DNA of 64,000 bases. Source: Salinicola endophyticus (GTDB lineage: Bacteria; Pseudomonadota; Gammaproteobacteria; Pseudomonadales; Halomonadaceae). The notes beneath the pieces were generated by a model. That model ran no database searches and was not told where the DNA came from. It saw nothing but the letters and a program-made list of their open reading frames with translations. Location: NCBI RefSeq assembly GCF_003206575.1, contig NZ_PZJO01000003.1, forward strand, positions 1-64,000, given 5' to 3'. The position numbers were made by a program, and so were the translations under genes. Positions 61,333-64,000 of this stretch are shown piece by piece. Position 1 is the stretch's first letter. Every line of letters begins with the position of its first letter.

Positions 61333-62595
61333 TCACCCCCGCGCCTGCGGCTTGGCCAGCCACTCGCGCCCCTTGAGCAGCAGGTGCCAGTAGATGAAGG
61401 GCAACTGCTGCGCCTTGAGGTGCCAGCCGAGCCGGGTCGGCCGGGTGGCCTGGTTGAGCCAGGCGGGAAAGGTCGGCTGCAGCTGGCCGCCGTAGCCGAA
61501 CTCCGCCAGCACCACCCGGCCGCGCTCCACCGTCAGCGGGCAGGCGCCATACCCCGCATAGCCGGAAGGCATCGGCTTACCATCAAGTGCCGCCAGCAGG
61601 TTGTCCGCCACCACCGGCGCCTGCTTGCGCACCGCGGCGGCGGTCTTGGCGTTGCCGGTACCGCTGGCATCGCCAAGACCGAAGACATCCGGGTAACGGT
61701 TGTGCTGAAGGGTCTCGGCATCGAGATCGAGCCAGCCACCGGCGTTGGCCAGGGGCGAGTCACGCACCAGCCGTGGCGCGCGCTGGGGCGGCACCACGTG
61801 GAGCATATCGAAATCGGTCTCGATCTCCTCGCTGGACTCACCGTCGGTGACGCGAAAGCGCGCTTTCTGGGCCGTACCGTCCACGGCGATGAGATCCTGC
61901 TGGAACCGCTTGTGGATGCCATAGCGCTGAACGTAGGCATCCAGCGCCGGCACGAAGTCCGGGACGCCGAACATCACACCGCCAGCGTTGTGGAAGTTGA
62001 CCTCGATATCGCCCAGGACGCCCTGCTTTTCCCACTCATGGCAGGCGAGATACATCGCCTTCTGCGGTGCCCCGGCACACTTGATCGGCATCGGCGGCTG
62101 GGTGAACAGCGCCTTGCCGCCGCGCATGCCCTGCACCAGCGACCAGGTATAGGGCGCCAGATCGAAGCGGTAGTTGGAAGTGACGCCATGGCTGCCCAGG
62201 CTCTCCTCCAGCCCCTCGATCGCCTGCCAGTCGAGTTCCAGACCCGGCGCCACCACCAGCGCCCGGTAGCCGAGCGTCGAACCGTCACCCAGTACCACCT
62301 GGCGGGACTCCGGCAACAGGCGTTCGGCGCTGGTCTGGTGCCAGGTGACGAAGCCCGGCATCACCGAGCGCATCGAACGGCGCGTCTGCTCCGGGGTGAA
62401 GACGCCACCGCCGACCAGCGTCCAGCCGGGCTGATAGAAGTGATCCTGCGCCGGCTCGACGATGGCGATATCGAGATCGGACTGGCGCCGATGCAGGCTC
62501 GCCGCGGCGGCGATGCCGCCGGCACCGCCGCCGACGATCACCACATCATGGTGCCGGGTGGTGGATGCCGTCGAGGCGTCTGGGGTCTCACTCAT
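61333..62595 (-). CDS. Sulfide:quinone oxidoreductase (type II-like)
   Basis: 420 aa flavoprotein. FAD motif 'HDVVIVGGGAGGIAAAASL' (residues 16-34), 'QPGWTLVGGGVF' as in SQRDL-type proteins, a redox Cys in 'PPMPIKCAGAPQKAMYL' and a second in 'YGACPLTVERGRVVLAEF', and the FAD-closing 'VFGLGDASGTGNAKTAAAVRKQAPVVADNL'. Two cysteines rather than three fit the type II enzyme. It oxidises H2S to sulfane sulfur and reduces quinone at the inner membrane. The persulfide product would be used by the MBL protein encoded just upstream. AGGAG lies 12 nt before the ATG. Confidence 0.9.
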   Translation of the reverse strand: MSETPDASTASTTRHHDVVIVGGGAGGIAAAASLHRRQSDLDIAIVEPAQDHFYQPGWTLVGGGVFTPEQTRRSMRSVMPGFVTWHQTSAERLLPESRQVVLGDGSTLGYRALVVAPGLELDWQAIEGLEESLGSHGVTSNYRFDLAPYTWSLVQGMRGGKALFTQPPMPIKCAGAPQKAMYLACHEWEKQGVLGDIEVNFHNAGGVMFGVPDFVPALDAYVQRYGIHKRFQQDLIAVDGTAQKARFRVTDGESSEEIETDFDMLHVVPPQRAPRLVRDSPLANAGGWLDLDAETLQHNRYPDVFGLGDASGTGNAKTAAAVRKQAPVVADNLLAALDGKPMPSGYAGYGACPLTVERGRVVLAEFGYGGQLQPTFPAWLNQATRPTRLGWHLKAQQLPFIYWHLLLKGREWLAKPQARG

Positions 62596-62662
62596 GAGGC
62601 TGTCTCTCCTGCGGCCTGTGCTTGTGTCATATCGATGGGGCGGCGTATCGAGCGGGCCCACC

Positions 62663-63577
62663 TCACTCCCAGGCCGCGCCCTCCAGCGCATCCAGCGGGA
62701 TCTTGAGGTAGCGCTTGCCGTTCTCTTCCGGTTCCGGCAGACGGCCGCCGCGCACATTCACCTGCAGCGCATGCAGGATCAGCTTGGGCATCGGCAGCTC
62801 GTGATCGCGCTGCTGGCGCAGTGCGACGTACTCCGCCTCGCTGCTCTCGCCCAGGCGATGCTTGTTGTGCTGGCGCTGCTCGCGCACCGTGCTCTCCCAC
62901 TGCGGCTCGCGGCCGTCGGGCATGTAGTCGTGGCCGGTGAACAGGCGGGTGTCATCGGGCAGCGCCAGAATCGCCTGAATCGAATGCCATAGCTGGTGGG
63001 CGCTGCCCCCGGGGAAGTCGGCCCGGGCGGTGCCGAAGTCGGGCTGGAACAGGGTGTCGTGGACGAAGGCGGCGTCACCGATCACATAGGTGACCGAGGC
63101 CAGGGTATGCCCCGGCGAGTGCATCACCCGCACCGGCAGTTCACCCAGGGTGAAGGTCTCGCCATCGCTGAACAGGCGGTCCCACTGGCTGCCGTCGGTG
63201 GGCAGTGCCGGCCAGTTGTAGATGCGCTTCCACAGCGCCTGGACCTCGACCACCTGGGCGCCGATCGCCGTCGGCGCGCCGGTCTTGTCGTGCAGATAGC
63301 GCGCGGCGGAGAAGTGATCGGCGTGGGGGTGGGTATCCAGAATCCACGCCACCTCGAGCCCTTCCCGGGCGATATAGGCGAGCAGCTCATCGGCGTGGTG
63401 GGTCGCGGTCGCCCCGGATTTTTCATCGTAGTCGAGCACCGGATCGATGATCGCGCAGCGGCGCGTGGCCGGGTCACTGACGACGTACTGGACGCTGAAG
63501 GTGCGCGGGTCGAAGAAACCGGCGACATCGGGCCGGCCGTGTTCCCGATCACCACGGGAGATAGCGAAGGTGTGCAT
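62663..63577 (-). CDS. MBL-fold persulfide dioxygenase-like protein (Blh/ETHE1 type)
   Basis: 304 aa. Metallo-beta-lactamase fold with 'ILDTHPHADHFSAARYLHDKTGA' (HxHxDH), 'VMHSPGHTLASVTYVIGDAAFVHDTLF' and 'RLFTGHDYMPDG'. The start 'FFDPRTFSVQYVVSDPATRRCAIIDPVLDYDEKSG' is characteristic of Blh of bigR operons, and the ETHE1 group oxidises glutathione persulfide to sulfite. First gene of the operon blh-sqr-sulP-yeeE-A/B, a sulfide-detoxification unit. In relatives the ArsR-type repressor BigR heads this operon, but no bigR is seen here within the window. Confidence 0.9.
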   Translation of the reverse strand: MHTFAISRGDREHGRPDVAGFFDPRTFSVQYVVSDPATRRCAIIDPVLDYDEKSGATATHHADELLAYIAREGLEVAWILDTHPHADHFSAARYLHDKTGAPTAIGAQVVEVQALWKRIYNWPALPTDGSQWDRLFSDGETFTLGELPVRVMHSPGHTLASVTYVIGDAAFVHDTLFQPDFGTARADFPGGSAHQLWHSIQAILALPDDTRLFTGHDYMPDGREPQWESTVREQRQHNKHRLGESSEAEYVALRQQRDHELPMPKLILHALQVNVRGGRLPEPEENGKRYLKIPLDALEGAAWE

Positions 63578-63629
63578 GACGGCTCCTTGGTGGGCGACTT
63601 CCTCAGCATAACGCCATTTAAGTTCTAAC

Positions 63630-63652
63630 GTTATACCTTTTTGAAATATAAC
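63630..63652 (-). promoter_or_regulatory. AT-rich inverted repeat upstream of the Blh operon
   Basis: GTTATA (63630-63635) and TATAAC (63647-63652) are separated by 11 nt, with an outer AAGTT/AACTT pair (63620-63624, 63650-63654). AT-rich dyads of this kind are bound by BigR/SqrR-type ArsR repressors in homologous operons. It lies 53-75 bp upstream of the start codon. The match to BigR sites is only approximate. Confidence 0.45.
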
Positions 63653-63830
63653 TTATGCCGTTTTTCCTGCATGGAGACAGGCTTTCCGGTGCCTTGCTGG
63701 CCGCCTTGACCTACGACCGGGCCACTGGCGCGCAGCGGAACCGGACGGGCGAGTGGCACTGCGGGCCTTGGCGCTGTGCAAGCGCGCGAGCGCGGGTTTT
63801 CGCTTGCCAAAGTGGCCTTCTAGCCAGTCA

Positions 63831-64000
63831 GAGAGGCCCGATGAAAACAGAAGGTATGGGAATCAATGGGCTATGATGGGCCGAATTGGGCGGCCTCTCA
63901 GAGGGTGTTTACAAAGTCGGCGAGCGAAGGCAAGACAAGGCAAAATCGGTCGAAAAAGCGGAGTTTACGCGGGGTAAATGAGCATTTTGAGGCCGATTTT
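63831..64000. repeat. Nested inverted repeats at the window edge (possible MITE or IS end)
   Basis: GAGAGGCC (63831-63838) pairs with GGCCTCTC (63892-63899). AAAATCGGTC (63942-63951) pairs, with one mismatch, with GGCCGATTTT (63991-64000), enclosing TTTAC (63964-63968)/GTAAA (63974-63978). GTCGAAAAAGCGGA at 63949 shares the core of the repeats at 17729 and 21434. The window cuts the element off. Confidence 0.45.

Larger units (their letters stand above)
63578..64000. other. Blh operon promoter region and window-end sequence without a gene
   Basis: AT-rich at 63610-63660 where the promoter of the sulfide operon must lie. The rest (63660-64000) has only short frames without signals. It contains inverted repeats described separately. 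No coding region was supported. Confidence 0.5.

Overview
The window is a GC-rich stretch of bacterial chromosome with the gene content of a moderately halophilic gammaproteobacterium. Halomonadaceae (Halomonas/Salinicola type) is my best guess, from gammaproteobacterial housekeeping genes (rep, trmL, pyrE, crc, rph, yicC), a tRNA-Arg(CCG), BCCT and TTT transporters, a VIT1-type transporter and DUF746/DUF4235 proteins. No rRNA and no CRISPR array were seen.

Layout. 1-6.3 kb: a DUF746 double zinc-ribbon protein, DUF4235, a Fur-box-preceded TonB siderophore receptor, an AGE-family sugar isomerase and an SDR. 6.3-11.9 kb: a same-strand catabolic set of LysR, BCCT transporter, 2OG/Fe(II) oxygenase of the BesD/HalD superfamily but with a hydroxylase-type HxD, and an M24 protein carrying the full DddP metal-ligand set, followed by an MFS remnant. 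11.9-13.4 kb: VIT1 and cytochrome b561. 13.4-18.6 kb: tetronate catabolism (gntP-denD, FCD regulator, ltnD, otnI) without the expected kinase and decarboxylase. 18.6-24.2 kb: cvfB, a small secreted protein behind a leader of five hairpins with GGA loops, a CI/Cro-like divergent regulator pair with matching operators, a YgeA-type racemase, a CadR/CDF metal-efflux pair and tRNA-Arg.

24.2-33.8 kb: a chemoreceptor, a sulfur-amino-acid cluster (MetC-like lyase, four-domain rhodanese, cysteine dioxygenase, divergent LysR) and a tctCBA tripartite transporter. 33.9-43.3 kb is core: rep, GNAT, trmL, yfaZ, pyrE, crc, poxB, rph, yicC. The crc gene belongs to the exonuclease III family but has lost its nuclease residues.

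43.3-64 kb looks accessory. An 18-bp direct repeat equal to the last five codons plus stop of yicC (43254-43271) recurs at 46824-46841 and bounds a 3.6-kb, AT-richer island without integrase. It holds a YaaW/coiled-coil fusion, a DUF6884 protein and a GIY-YIG-like protein, and is a candidate uncharacterised (possibly defence) system. Beyond it lie a fluoride-riboswitch operon (eno, ppa, DUF190), chrA, a porin, scrambled pseudogene pieces, dsbD-tlpA-dsbG with a two-component system resembling copper-responsive DsbRS, and a sulfide-detoxification operon (Blh, SQR, SulP, split YeeE). The window ends in a palindromic repeat that may be a transposon end or MITE.

All functional statements rest on reading motifs and remembered family features; no database search was possible.
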